Below are positions 44,340 through 56,712 of a stretch of DNA of 64,000 bases, piece after piece. The notes under the pieces were generated by a model. The model saw nothing but the letters and a program-made list of their open reading frames with translations, ran no database searches and was not told where the DNA came from. Location of the stretch: assembly GCA_946406115.1 (NCBI GenBank), contig OX291543.1, positions 32,452,815-32,516,814 of the forward strand, in the 5' to 3' direction. The DNA is from Apoda limacodes. Lineage: Eukaryota > Arthropoda > Insecta > Lepidoptera > Limacodidae. Positions within the stretch are counted from its first letter, which is position 1. Every line of letters begins with the position of its first letter. The position numbers and the translations under genes were made by a program.

Positions 44340-45195
44340 TTGTTTATTTACTATATTGCCCGAAAACTACTACTAATTACATTACTGTAAATAACAGTTA
44401 TTGAGATACACGATAACTGATAACTTAACAGCACAACACTATGGTTAACAACGTGGCGTCTATACCGACTGCGCATGACAGATTAACCAAAACGCGAGAC
44501 GCGAACTCTGCTTTATATTGTTACTTTGATCAGCTGACGTGTGTCTATAACCCTGACTCACTCTGAATAGCGTTAGATAATTCGCAGAAAAGTACGTAAA
44601 AGGTTAAACTGAGTACACTAATAAACAGATGTTCGCATTGCGAAGATTTGGTAGTTTATTTTCCTAGAAACGTGAGCGACGTAATCACCAAAATAAATAT
44701 TGATTTTGAAGCTAAATAAATGCGTGTCTGCTCTACAGCTGTGTCTTGCCATGCCTCGTGGTAATGAGCTATTGTTAAGTAGGTACCTACTTTACTTTAC
44801 TCACGTTATAATACAACGTGATTGTTTCACTAGCTATCTGCTTCCTATGTTTTTTATACACGCGTCCCGCGTGACGCGTGACAGCTGCATATTTTATAAA
44901 ACGTAATATACCTAAGTAGGTGAACAAGAGACAAATAGTCATTGTCCACCGAGGTAAGAAAATAAACGAGTTTGGTGGGAATCGCACTTTTGTCGGAGTG
45001 TAGGCACACTTACCTACCAGTAAAATAATAAATATCAAAAGTTATCAAGGTTTTTAAAAGTAACTGTATGTAAATCCATTTGACAATGGACGTGCAGCTT
45101 TTAGGGTTCTGCACAGTATTGAAGTGATAACAACGGAACACTAAGAGCCAACTGACTGATATATCAACGTAGGCAAGCACTAAAAAACGATTTTT
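44340..45195. other. Intergenic, no feature recognised
   Basis: Short overlapping ORFs on both strands (44700-45198) look accidental. No splice-consistent exon was found. Confidence 0.35.
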
Positions 45196-45199
45196 CAAT

Positions 45200-46070
45200 T
45201 TTCCTATGCGGGTGCAATAGGGGTTGGGAGTTTGTATGGAAATCCGTAATTTTTAAGCTTATGCATAAAAATTGGTACGTATTTGGTATTAAGGTTGAGA
45301 TAGAGATGAGATTGACGCGTTTCAGAAAATCATCCCATGGGATGAAAATTTATTTAAGATTTGCGATAATTTTGTGTCTAAAGACTTGAATTTTTGCGCA
45401 GAGGTTTCTGTTATAACGTTAGCGAAAAACAAAAAAGGATTTTGCAAAATTCATTTCCTAAAGGGGTAAAATAGGGGTTGAAAGTTTGTATAGAAATCCG
45501 TCGATTTTGAAGCTAAATTCATAACAAATGGTATTTGACTTCGATGTTTAAAATTAAGATTTGAGTAATCCATTGTTTTTGGATAATCATCTTCTTGGGG
45601 TCAAAGTAGAGGATGAAAATATGTTTAAGAATTCCGATAGTTTTGTGTCTAGATACTTGAAATTTGCACAGAGGTTTCTGTTATGACATAGGCGAGCATT
45701 TAGAAACCTCTAGGTTGAAAAAAGAAATTGGCGTTTCACCGTTTTTAAAAAATATCCCCTAGAGGGCAGAATAGAGGATGGAAATTTGTATGACATTTCT
45801 GATATTTTTGTGGCTGGATACTTAAAATTTTGCACATCCGTTTTTGTTATGACATACGCAGGCATTTAAAATAATTTTGCGAAAATCAACTTCTAAGGGG
45901 GTAAAATAGGGGTTGAAGGCGTGTATGGAAATCCGTCATTTTTGAAGCTCAATGCATATATTTTTTTGATGTAGCCTTTCGGTAAAAAATCATGATTGTC
46001 GTGTTTCACCGTTTTTAAGAAAATTATCCCCTTGTCGACAAAATGGGGGATAATTTTATTTGTACGAGAA
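45200..46070 (+). repeat. Diverged tandem array of alternating A/B subunits
   Basis: Subunit A ('aataggggttgaaagtttgt', 'atggaaatccgt...ttttgaagct') recurs near 45215, 45470 and 45905. Subunit B ('agaggatgaaaat...', 'ttttgtgtctagatacttga', 'gcacagaggtttctgttatg') recurs near 45340, 45600 and 45765. It is strongly diverged. Confidence 0.7.
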
Positions 46071-47189
46071 TTTCTTTAATTCTTTATTGTACAAGACAAC
46101 ATATATTAGCACACAAACGAAAGAAAACCTATAAGTACAAAGGCGATCTTATCCCTTAAAAGAGATTTCTTACAGCAAACCTAAGTGTGTAAGAGGTTAA
46201 TATACATAGAAAAGTAGGAGGCAAACAGTTTTAAAGAGAGGTAGGGCACTGCCAGTACTCGCTAGAACAATCCGCCCGAACAATTAAAGCGGGACATAGC
46301 GAGTACTTGCTCAAATGAGCAGCCTGAACTGGGGAAGTACCTTCACCTTACAGAAAATTGCGGCCATAACAACACTAAAATTGAGTAGTATTGTGTTCCT
46401 GGCGGTGAGTAAGTTTGCCAAAGCTCTTTGAGGATTCACTGCACGGACAGCGGAGGACCGGCGGTGCTTGTTGCTGTCATTGCTGGGCGTAGACGCGGCG
46501 TGCTGGTACGGCGGTCAGGGAGACCTGATGAAACAGCTGGCCGCTGACCGCCCACAGGTTGAACGGGTTCCCGAACCCAGGGATCACTTAATCCCCGCCA
46601 TGGGAGGCTGATCCGCCAACCTGGGTTAAGTCTCTGAAGTAGTAGTCGTACCGGAGAGGGAGATCAGGGGCCCTTCCACCGTGCCAGCAACCGTTTTATC
46701 TGTTCCGAGCTTTGGCAGTTCTAGTACTGCACCTTTTATCCTCTAAGCTGTCTGTGCAGTGAATTCTCATATTTAGTCTAAGTTACCTTTTTTTAGAACA
46801 TGGGAAGAATGTTAATATGGACTTTTGTAACATTATAGAGTATTTACGCAAATCTTAACGCAGTCCACCTCCATCTGGAAATTGCGCAGCCGACCATTCT
46901 TCTGCTAACGGAGACGCAGATATCCAGCCCGGCCGATACATCATACCTTCATTATCCCGGCTGCAAACTCGAGCTCAATTTTATGAGTCGTGCCGGTGTA
47001 TGTATGTTCGTCCGGTAGGATATCTGCTGTCGCCGCCTTCATAGCCTTGAATACCTAGCCTTGAATTCATAGCCTTGAACCTGTCCATATTGTGGGTGCG
47101 CGTAGATCACGGCGTCCACACTCGTGTCTATGCGTGCCTATACAGGTCTCATAGGGGTGATACGGACTTAGCAGTTCACGCACCTGAGT

Positions 47190-47507
47190 TTGACGACTGA
47201 CAAAGTTCTAGAGCAATATCCCACAACAGAACTAGTTATTTTGGGAGAGTTCAACGCCTTCCATCGTGAGTGGCTCAGTTCTCGAACTAATAACTACGCA
47301 GGGATATCTGCTCATGAATTTGCTCTGATCTATGGATTCTCTCAGCTGGTACTTTCTCCAACGAGAATACCAGATATAGAGGACCATACGAGCTCCTTAC
47401 TAGACCTTCTGCTGACTGCACGTCCGGACGGATATTCCGTCTCAGTGGATGCGCCTTTAGGCTCCTCGGACCACTGTCTCGTTCCAACTCAAGTGTCATG
47501 CACATAA
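47190..47507 (+). pseudogene. LINE-A endonuclease remnant
   Basis: An open stretch TTDKVLEQYPTTELVILGEF ... LSPTRIPDIEDHTSSLLDLL ... SSDHC matches the second half of the endonuclease. The metal-binding Asp of GDFN reads Glu and the following His-His reads Phe-His, so activity is unlikely. Confidence 0.8.
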
Positions 47508-47540
47508 CCCGATCCATCTGGGTCAACTAATTGGCGTCGT

Positions 47541-48566
47541 GTGTGGCATTATAAGTCGGCTGACTGGGATGGATTGCGAGAATTTTATGCATCGTATCCG
47601 TGGAGGCAGATCTGCTTTAGCTCAGAAGATCCTGACGTCTGCCCAGCCGCAGTCACTGAGACAATCCTCGCTGGTATGGAATGTTATATTCTTAGCCCGC
47701 CAGTAGCTGCCGGCGTCAAAAAACGACCGTGGTTTAATAGGTCTTGTAGAGAAGCTAAAATTCTTAAGCAAACTGCATATGAGGCTTGGACCACGGCTCG
47801 TAAAAATAGGATCCGAATATTTCTGAGGTAAAACGCAAATTAAATGCTGCCTCGAGGTTCAGTAAGTGACCAACCGCCAGAGCAAAATTCCAATTCACCG
47901 GCAAAATAGGTGGGCGACTTGCGAGCTATCCTATTGGGAGTCGTGCTTTCTGGTCGCTTGTCAAAGCTGCCGAAGGGAACTTTTGCAAGTCGTCGTTACC
48001 ACCATTGCGAAAGATTGATGGTGACTTGACCCATAGTGCTAAAGAGAAAGCCGATCTACTGGGTAGTATCTTTGCCTCAAACTCGAATATGAACGTTGAA
48101 GGCGCTGTACCACCTACTATGCCGTGGTGCGGTAAGACCATGCCGCGGTAAGACCATGCCGCGGTAAGACCATGCCGGAAATCTCCATAACACTGCGGGA
48201 GGTCCGGCGGGTGTTGCTTTCTCTAGACGTTCATAAGTTGAGTGGGCCAGACGGTATACCAGCAGTGGTGCTTAAGCAGTGTACTCCTGAGTTATGTCCT
48301 GTTCTCACGGGCCTCTTCGCGCTTTCCTACCACATTAGGCAATTTCCGTCTTCATGGAAGACCCGGTTTCCAATAAGGGCGATAGATCAGATCCATCGAA
48401 TATCAGGCCTATCGCCATTACCTCTCTCATCTCCAAGGTGATGGAGCGTGTGATCAACACACAGCTTCTAAGATACCTAGAAGAACACGACCTAGTCAGT
48501 GACCGTCAATATGGCTTTCGCCACGGGCGCGCGACTGGTGACCTTCTAGTGTATCTCTCACACTGA
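47541..48566 (+). pseudogene. LINE-A reverse transcriptase remnant, amino-terminal half
   Basis: Three frames together cover DWDGLREFYASYPWRQICFS (47541 on), LSGPDGIPAVVLKQCTPEL (48172 on) and AITSLISKVMERVINTQLLR with YGFRHGRATGDLLVYLSH (48354-48566). It has lost frame at about 47830 and 48360. Confidence 0.8.
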
Positions 48567-48600
48567 TGGGTACACGCTACGCTGTTTCTACTGCATATCA

Positions 48601-49510
48601 ATGACATGTTGGACATCAACATACATTGCTATGCAGATGACAGTACTGGAGATGCTTATTACAAGGGTCGTGCAAATATGCCCCTTTAAGTTGTGGAGGA
48701 AAAGCGTGAAGAACTTGTGTATCAAATCGAGACCACTCTGTTCAAGGTTCACTGGGGACTGCAAAACTTGGTCCGATTCAACCCTACAAAGACACAAGTC
48801 TGCGCGTCCACTGCTAAAAAACCCCATTCACTGTAGTCCCACAATTCCAGAACACTCCCCTCTCCATCTCCAAGAGAATTGCGATCCTAGGTGTTGACAT
48901 CTCCAGCGATGTTCAGTTCCGAGATCATTGGCGTGACAAGGTGAAGCTGGCGTCCAGAAAACTAAGTGTACTCAATAGAGCGAGGAAGTACTTCACTTCG
49001 TCGGGGCAGAGGTTGCAAGTTCGGCCCCATATGAAGTACTGCTGCCATCTCTGGGCGGTTGCACCCGGATACCAACTGTGCCCTATTGACTCGGTTCAAC
49101 GACGGGCTGCGAAAATTGTCGACGATCCCAAACGCACATGCCGTATCAAACCCTTAAGTCTTAGAAGAGACTTTGCCACCCTGTGTGTGTTCTGCCGCTT
49201 GTACAATGGGATGTGTTCTGAGGACTTGTTCGAAATGATGCTCACGTCTACTTTCTACCATCGCACCGCTCGCCATCGGCAGGGAATTAATTCTCACACT
49301 TTAGAACCGAAATGGTGGCGTACAGTGCGGTTTCAGAGAAACTTCCTCCCGCGAACGCTTGGGTTGTGGAATGAGCTCCCTGCCAAGGTTTTCTCCGAGG
49401 ACTACAGTATAGGGTTCTGCAAAAAAGAAGTTGTTGGATTTTTAAAGGGTCGACAACGCGCGCGTGATACCCCTGGTGTAACAATTCGCTTACAATCAGG
49501 CGGACCGTGA
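48601..49510 (+). pseudogene. LINE-A reverse transcriptase remnant, carboxyl-terminal half
   Basis: It begins just after the deletion, at the HINDML...YADD region (frame broken), and becomes open again at 48941-49510 with SVLNRARKYFTSSGQRLQVR, PHMKYCCHLWAVAPGYQL, NFLPRTLGLWNELPAKVF and GFLKGRQRARD. Not functional. Confidence 0.8.
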
Positions 49511-50425
49511 GCTTGTTTGCTACATTAGTGATATATAAAAAAATAAGTGGAAGTACAACTTTATTCATTAACTAATTTAAATTATAAACAATTAATAATA
49601 TAAATAAATAAAAAAAAGGCTCAATATATAAATAATATTACTATTGCTCATTAACATACATATTTTACAATAATATAACATAAATATAAATACACAAATT
49701 TCGTTATTATTGAAGGGAAAACAGTAAACAGTCAAAAGCTATCCTTTTTTTCAAAAGTTCACGTGGACGAAGTCTTCGGCAGAAGCTAGTTTCTAAAAAA
49801 CCTTACAGGATGGTCCATTATATGAACCGACATACTGGCAGCCATGGGTTTTTAAGGCTTTCCGTACATTGTACTGAGGTATGATTTTTAGGTTTTGCGC
49901 ACCATATAAGGGAAAGTCCTTAAAAACCTACATATTTATTTATTTTTATTTGTTTATTTATTTCAATATTGCAGCATTACAGTAAAGTAACAAAGCACTA
50001 CAATAAGCAAAATACAAGAATAATATAAAATCAACAATAACATTCTTAGTCTAAATAAAATTATAAGATTTATAAAGAATATCATAATTAAGAAACCTAC
50101 ATAAACTTTACATACGTCGCTCAAGCATTCTCTGGCAGTCAGTCATCAGTTTTGATGTTACACCTTGAGCAAGGCGCGAAGCAGCGCGTGCGCTCGGTGT
50201 CGGCGACTGCTCGTAAAGGTTAGTGCGAGATAACGCTGTTCCAAACAAAGGTCGTGAGCGGGATCTTAAATAACAGTTGGGTGCATATAATTTCAATATG
50301 CTGCCCAACAGGTCGACACTCGACACAGTCAAATTTATTTCTTATAATATTTAGAACAAATTTCAACAATGACATAGACCTTCTTAACTCATTAACTCAT
50401 GTGAATTTAATCCGTCTTGCAGTAG

Positions 50426-50671
50426 TTAAATGTCTCTGTCAGTTTTTATTACTCTAGCCAGCTTTACGTCATCAGCAAACAGCAGTATAACTGAGTTGCG
50501 TATTACTGTGGGTAAGTCATTGATCAAAACTACGAAAAGGAAGGGGCCCAAATTTGACCCTTGGCTTATGCCCGATCGCGTGTGATAGAGGTCCGACTGG
50601 TACGGGCCGTACTTAACAAATTGCTGTCTGTTACCAAGGTAATTGGAAAACAGTTTAAGCAGCTTTGGCAA
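50426..50671 (-). pseudogene. LINE-C reverse transcriptase blocks B and C
   Basis: An open 81-codon stretch with SGISQGSNLGPFLFVVLIND and LLFADDVKLA. The catalytic Asp pair is intact, but frames before and after are broken. Confidence 0.75.
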
Positions 50672-50805
50672 GCATCCAATCTGACCTACTTCAGCAACAG
50701 TACGTCATTGTCAACTTGATCAAAAGCTTTCTGAAAGTCTAGATAAATGACGTCAACCTGGTTTCCTGCATCGACTTCAAACGATAGCATATCGACCATG
50801 GTAAC

Positions 50806-51069
50806 TCAATTTGTCGCTACCGATCGTTTTGGCAAAAAAGCATGCTGTGTGCTGGTGACGTAAGGCAGACATTGATGTAATAGTTGATCCTGCAGAACCA
50901 TCTCGAACACTTTGGCCATGTCTGATAGATTTGCTACAGGTCGGTAGTTTTCTACTTTACTTTTAGGTCCAGATTTTGGGATAGGTGTCACTCGCGATAC
51001 ATTCCAGGTCGCTGGATATTCACCAGTAGAAACAATTAAATTAAATATATGTAATATTGAATCAATCAA
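50806..51069 (-). pseudogene. LINE-C reverse transcriptase blocks 1-2
   Basis: An open stretch reading YPATWNVSRVTPIPKSGPKS and NYRPVANLSDMAKVFEMVLQ, ending in PKRSVATN just before a stop. Confidence 0.75.
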
Positions 51070-51500
51070 CTCATTGATACAACCTTTACACCGATAACAT
51101 ACGCAGGGAATGCGTCTGGTCCTGGGGAAGTTGGTTTGAGTTTTTTGACCACGCGTCTAACATCGTCACTATTAAAATACTTCAAATCGACTCTTCGGTT
51201 ATCGGCAGAAGTGTTCGAACTGGCTGCTCCTGAATCCAAAATAGGTTTATCTTTCAGAAACACTTACTGAAAATGCACCTGCTGCTGCAGCTCCCCGAAA
51301 TTCGTCATTACCTCTCGTGACCACAGCTTCCACCCCTCCACGGCTACGAATCGTCTGTATTTACTGCCAGAAGAGTGAGGGTTTCTTACATAAGTGGAAT
51401 GAAACGTTTGAAGCGTAGCTTTTGTGAGCATCGCGTCAGTCACTTTTAACTTTTGACCGCAATATGCATTTAATGTATAATTTGATGTTTTCAAAAAACT

Positions 51501-52299
51501 TTTTCTCTGTTGATTTCAATATCCCTTTTAAAAAAAAACACTATTTGTGTTATTTTAAACAAAATCGGTTTATAAGTTTTCTAGATATCCGCAATATTTC
51601 TCATTTTACAGAACCTTAACTTAATGTGTGAACGCCACGCACTTGCAGGTCTATGCGAAACAAATGTAGGGCACAAAATAAGGGTACAGTTATAAGTTTT
51701 AAACACATGCTCGCCTGTTAGTGAAGCTGAAGTCAAAATGATAAATAATATTTATTTTAGTTTTATAAATGATTTAATTTAAAATTTAAATAAGGTGTAA
51801 ACTGCAGTGTTGTTAATACATACGTATTGTTTATTTCGAATTAAATGTTACCTGCCCGGTGGTGTGATTAATAAGCGCTGCAACTTAAATCGGCGAGCCT
51901 ATGGTTTAAATCACGCTATTTCCGTATTGAGTATTTTTGTAAGGAATTACTTTTTTTTATGTTTTGACATCTAGTTCTCTCTGAAAAGGACCAGTTGGTA
52001 TAAGAACACATGCAATCATATAAAAATGGTTTTTATTAAAATTTTATAAATCATAAATAATGATTTTGATAAATGTCTCTTTTTTCTACATATATATATT
52101 TCCTATGGTTATAGCTTAAGTATTCGTTTTCGTAATGAAAAGAAAATTGAAACTTAACCATAAGAATAAAAAAAATACAAGTCATCATTCAACCGGTAAC
52201 GCTGCTATATTTTGAAAACGACAAAGTAAAAAAAAATATGTTGTGTCTTAAATATATTAAACTGTAAAATAATATGTGTAACAAAAATAGTACTTTGTT
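51501..52299. other. AT-rich, nothing recognised
   Basis: No ORF, tandem repeat or transposon end was noticed beyond AT-rich runs. Confidence 0.35.
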
Positions 52300-52700
52300 T
52301 TTAGAGTTCCGTACCCAAAGGGTAATTAGCGGTACCCTATTACTAAGACTCCGGCTGTATCTCATGAACTGTGATAGTTAGACAGGTGAAATTTTCACAG
52401 AAGATATATTTCTGTTGCCGCTGTTACATCAAATACTAAAAAACAGAATAAAATAAATATTTAAGGGGGCTCCCATACAACAAACGTGATTTTTTTGCTC
52501 GATTTTGCTCGATATTGATAACGGCAACAGGTAGACGCTTAAATAATTTACAGAATATTTAGGTATAAAGTTAATCTAAAAATAAATTAAAATAAAACAA
52601 AAAATTTAAGGGGGGCTCCGATACAACAAACGTGATTTTTTTGCCGTTTTTATAGATAATGGTACGGAACCCTTCGTGCGCGAGTCCGACTCGCCTATTT
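52300..52700 (-). repeat. 'GGGTTCCGTA' interspersed repeat
   Basis: The reverse complement opens 'ggcgagtcggactcgcgcac' + 'gaagggttccgtaccatt' and closes 'accctttgggtacggaactc'. An inner phrase, 'atacaacaaacgtgattttt', occurs twice (near 52476 and 52620), so part of the copy is duplicated. Confidence 0.75.
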
Positions 52701-53390
52701 AATGTAACCTCCATTAGTTTCAACTACAGCAAGCAAGCGCCGCCGCATAGATCCGACTCTATTAGAACAGATCTGTTCCTCTAATATTGTCCCAAATTTC
52801 TACACAGTGAGCCTCTAATGACTTTGTAGTTCTTTCATTTCGCATGTCCCATCTTTGCACCATCAAACCTCATAGGTTTTCTATGGACCAGCCGCAGTCA
52901 TCCACCCACTCATATAAAGTGATATCCGTCCTGATTCCATATTTGGGACAACATTTTGTTCTGAATAACGGGTTTCATATCTGCGCCACAAATAAACCCT
53001 CCCGTTTTCAGATGATTCGAACGACTTCTCATCGGTGAACAAGGTGTGCTCCCAGTCAAAATCTAAATACTCCCTTGCAAACAACAATCTATTTTGTTTA
53101 TGGGTATTAGTTAAAAACGGTTTTTTAGCTGGCTTTCTATAGTGCAATCCTTCAATATGCAGAGCTCGACGAACAGTGTGTGTTAAACATGTTCCCAAAC
53201 ACAGCAGTCGGTATGAAACCATTGTTCCACCATAAATCTTCTTTGAGTCGCATCAATGTCCACTTCGGGGTCGAGTTGATAAATTCCCCTCCTCTTGGTT
53301 GCGTGAGACCCAACGCTTTACGGTAATCCGCTAAAAACCAAATAGCCTGATTAAAATAAACATTTTTCAAACTACTGAATTATATTTAAT
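52700..53390 (-). mobile_element. Tc1-like transposase remnant
   Basis: The - strand frame 53222-52881 reads KPFLTNTHKQNRLLFAREYL, DFDWEHTLFTDEKSFESSEN, GRVYLWRRYETRYSEQNVVP and SLYMSGWMTAAGP. This is the central part of a Tc1-family transposase including the second catalytic Asp (FTDEKSF). The shifted continuation down to about 52704 ends SMRRRLLAVVETNGGYIK, the usual Tc1 carboxyl end. Stops interrupt it and no intact terminal repeats were found. Confidence 0.75.
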
Positions 53391-53619
53391 TTTTTTTTTA
53401 GATATTTACTTTCAAAAGTGTGGTATTAAAAAAATATGATGATGATAATGTTATAACATTAACATCAAACAAAATACTTACGGTAAGACCTTACGGTTAC
53501 GGTAAGTTTTCATATAATTTTGAAATATATTGTAACCCATATTATATAGTTTTATAATACGCATCCTCTCTTGAATATTAATATTGGCCTGCATATTATT
53601 TTCAGCAAAGAAATTTAAT

Positions 53620-53826
53620 AAAAACACTAAACAACCTTGTCAACACAAACAGTAACACATCCACAACGACAAATGGCTACCTATGTAGTGACCGCATCTA
53701 ACTTAATAGCTAAATAAAAATACCAAACAACCTTGTCAGCACAAGCACCCCCAGAAACAAATCGGCAACGACAAAAATAAAATTTCTACCCACGTAGTGT
53801 CCGCATCTAACTTAATAGCTATTAGA
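53620..53826. repeat. About 100-bp direct duplication
   Basis: 'acaaccttgtcaacacaa' ... 'gtccgcatctaacttaatag'-type sequence is present twice (starts 53631 and 53727, ends about 53707 and 53826). The second unit carries a small insertion. Confidence 0.7.
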
Positions 53827-54183
53827 AAATTGGTCTAAGCTGTTTAACTGAACAAAATATTCATAATTCGTAAAATGTAACAAAAACGAAAAGAAAGGCA
53901 TAAGGTGACATTCGAATCCACAACCTGCATTGCACTGAGTACACGTATTAAGATCTGATACGTCTATTCACTAGTCTACGGATACGATAATTTGTTTAAT
54001 GAAATTATTATATACAATATTAAATGAAACTAATATTACTCAGGTTCTACAAGACATTTTACTTTATTTCTTTAAGTGTGTGAGTGACCACGCCTTGCCA
54101 TTCTATTTTGTTTTGAAATTATATATGCAGTTTTGCAACTTACCGTACATTGAACGCTGAAACAAGATGGACGAACGAATAGA

Positions 54184-54372
54184 CAGGGGCTACGTTCTAC
54201 CATCGCACCGCTCGCCATCGGCAGAAAATTCATCCTCACACCTTAGAACCTAAATGGTAACATACAGTGCGGTTTCACGGAAACTTCCTCCCGAAAACGC
54301 TAAAGTCGTGGAATGAGCTCCTGCCAAGGTTTTTTTTAATGACTACAGTATGGGGTTCTTCAAGAAAGAAGA
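54184..54372 (+). mobile_element. LINE-A 3' coding fragment
   Basis: 'gctacgttctaccatcgcac', 'cgctcgccatcggcag', 'gcggtttcacggaaacttcc' and 'ggggttcttcaagaaagaag' match the end of the LINE-A coding region. It lacks the 3' UTR and poly(A), so it is cut at both ends. Confidence 0.85.
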
Positions 54373-55914
54373 AAAAAAGAGGATAAGTGATAGGTATGAA
54401 AAATATGAGAAACAAAATCTGACCTAACCTAAGACCTTAAGCAACCTAAAAATACATGGTGCTTGATGCTATGCTGTGTTGCATCTATTTATATCTGGCG
54501 TATAAGATGGGGCAATGTGTTTTTCGTTTGCCTCTGAAATATTATAATTTCGTCATTTCCGTCCGTCCGTATGTCACAGCCTAGTCCTTTTGATGAAATT
54601 TTACAGTACCTAAGGTAATATAATCTTGTAATTAAATGGATAAAACAAATTTTTCAGGGTAACTCTGCGGCGTCAAAAATCCTCATTTTAATTTCCAAAT
54701 TCTAAATTATTCCCCACATTCAAATCTTTCCAATTTCTATATTTTACATTCTGAATTCTCCGAATTATTCTACATTTGGCCGACCTACATTGAACCGAGG
54801 GATAAAAGTTTTTGAAGTGAAAACTTCTTTAGCGGCTTTGTGCACTTTTTTGGTATGGGTAAAAAATTTTAAACTCGCGTCAGGTCGGGTGTCCTGATCG
54901 AAAATTCATAGGAAATTCGTAAGACGGAACTCGCGTCAGATTTTTTACATTAGGTTAATTTTTTTTTAGTATATGGCGATTATGAGTAGTACAGGGAGGT
55001 TGGATAAAGGATTTTAATTCTAAGACAGATTGTGATGTCAAATATAGGTACTACGTCAAAAAAGTAAATAAACAAATATTATTATTTATAATAAATAAAT
55101 ATGAATTGTCGTTGAGAAAAGTTCTATTTAGCAGATACGAGGTGAGATAAAAGTAATTGTAGAGCATAGCTTACGTTACACTGGATAGAAGGTATATCTG
55201 TGTTGACGTGTCAATAGGTGATTTTATAGGAAAATAAATAAACAATCATTATTTATTATGGTAGGTTGTGTCAAAGAAAATAGTCGAAAGTTAGAGGAGT
55301 TAGAGACGTGTGATAGAATAAAGAGCCAGTTCCATAGTAGTAGTGGCATATAGTAATATATTACGTTTAATATAGCTTATTACATTATTGAGAAATATAG
55401 GTAGGACATTGCTTAAAAATTTACAATGGGTCTAGACATGTCTTGTGACATATTTTAGTGTTAAGTGCGAATTGTGTGTTAAGAACATTGGTTCTGTACA
55501 ATTAAATATGACGTATGAGTTGTCTTGTAACATATTTGAATGTTAAGCGCGAATCGTGTATAAAGGTTTTCACTTCTGTCGGCACTCCCGGAGTGGAACC
55601 CGTTTTTTAACCCACCCCATTTTGTGAGGTAGGTATTGTTACATAGGTTATTCAAAGATGCATTTGAGGTTTCTAATTAACTGTTTATCTATTGGCTGAC
55701 AAAGTTGAAAAATTTGCATCTGTCTTTCTTCTTCCGCCTATAACTTTCAAACTTACGGTTTAAAAATTTTGAAACAGGACTATAAATAATTTCAAAAAAC
55801 TTGTTTTAATAAAATCAGTTTTTAAGATTTTCAGAAATCCGCCGTCAACCGCAGACACAACATACAAGAGCGATATGCGATATTTGTAGCGGCCTTCGAA
55901 AAACTATATAATAC
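54373..55914. other. Intergenic, one tandem duplication
   Basis: An 82-bp diverged duplication starts at 55441 and 55523 ('tcttgt.acatattt', 'gttaag.gcgaat.gtgt'). No coding exon recognised. Confidence 0.4.
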
Positions 55915-56712
55915 TACGGTTCCACCCGCCCTAAATTCGTTTATCGGTGTAGGATTTCAACGGCAACTCCGACCGACTCACACTTGACGTTTTCAAGTAT
56001 CCTTCCATGGGACTGAAACTACCTTTTCAAACTATCTCTATGCTAAATTTTAATTTAATCGGTACACCGGTTTAAGCGAGAAGAGGTAACAGACAGTCCG
56101 GAAAAGTTACTTTTGCAATTATAATATTTATTATTAATTACTATTATATATATGTATATTATATGGGTTACGCAAAAAAAACAATACATTTTCGTTATAT
56201 CCGTGAAATTCGAATGTTTGATGCTATATATGAGTACATATTGATGCTATATTGAATACATTTAGTATGTACTAAATGTATAGAAGCGGAAAACATTAAA
56301 TGTTTGTATAGATCCAGTTTATTCTATAAACCATTAGCTCCTGCGCGCAGTTCCATCCGCGCTTAATTCTGCTATCGGTGCAGGATTTCAACAGCAAATA
56401 AATTATAGAAAAAAAAACCGACTTACACTTGACGATTTTCAAGTTGCATTTACTTTCCCGGGACTCAAACTATCTCAATGCCAAATTTGCCCTCAGTTAC
56501 ACGCGCCCTAAATTCCATTATTGGCGGTGCAGGAATTCAACGGCAACTCCTCAAGTATAGAAAGAAACCCAATTTACACTTGACGTTTTCAAGTAGCCTA
56601 TGTTATTTTGCCGGCAGTCAAACTATCTCCATGTTAAATTTCATCTGAATCGGGTCAGCGGCTTAAGCGTGAAGAGGTAACAGACAGACAGAGTTAGTTT
56701 TGCATATATAAT
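55915..56712 (+). repeat. Two 'GGATTTCAACGG' repeat copies
   Basis: Copies at 55915-56125 and 56335-56712 share 'cgccctaaattc', 'aggatttcaacggcaactcc', 'cacttgacgttttcaagta', 'caaactatctc.atg..aaat' and the end 'gaagaggtaacagacag'. They match 43945-44335. The second copy again has two internal units. Confidence 0.7.

Larger units (their letters stand above)
46234..49543 (+). mobile_element. LINE-A near-full-length but decayed copy
   Basis: Its 5' end is the same as in the copy at 32586-36217 ('agagaggtagggcactgcc'), followed by the 5' UTR, endonuclease (GDFNAHH changed to GEFNAFH near 47240), RT and 3' end with a short A tail. The frame is broken at many points. These include an early stop after the start region, frameshifts near 47830 and 48360, a 16-bp unit present three times at 48131-48178, and a deletion of about 250 bp at 48566-48580 that removes RT block A. 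Confidence 0.9.
49930..51500 (-). mobile_element. LINE-C (second RT-bearing LINE family), decayed
   Basis: The - strand carries RT blocks in order: VVKKLKPTSPGPDAFPAYVI (51263 on), WNVSRVTPIPKSGPKSKVEN with YRPVANLSDMAKVFE (about 51000), QVDVIYLDFQKAFDQVD (about 50750, shifted frame), RSGISQGSNLGPFLFVVLIN and ILLFADDVKLARVIKTDRDI (50671-50426). The frames are interrupted by stops and shifts. A TTTATT-rich run near 49937-49965 may be its 3' tail. The sequence is clearly different from LINE-A (FADD rather than YADD). Confidence 0.8.
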
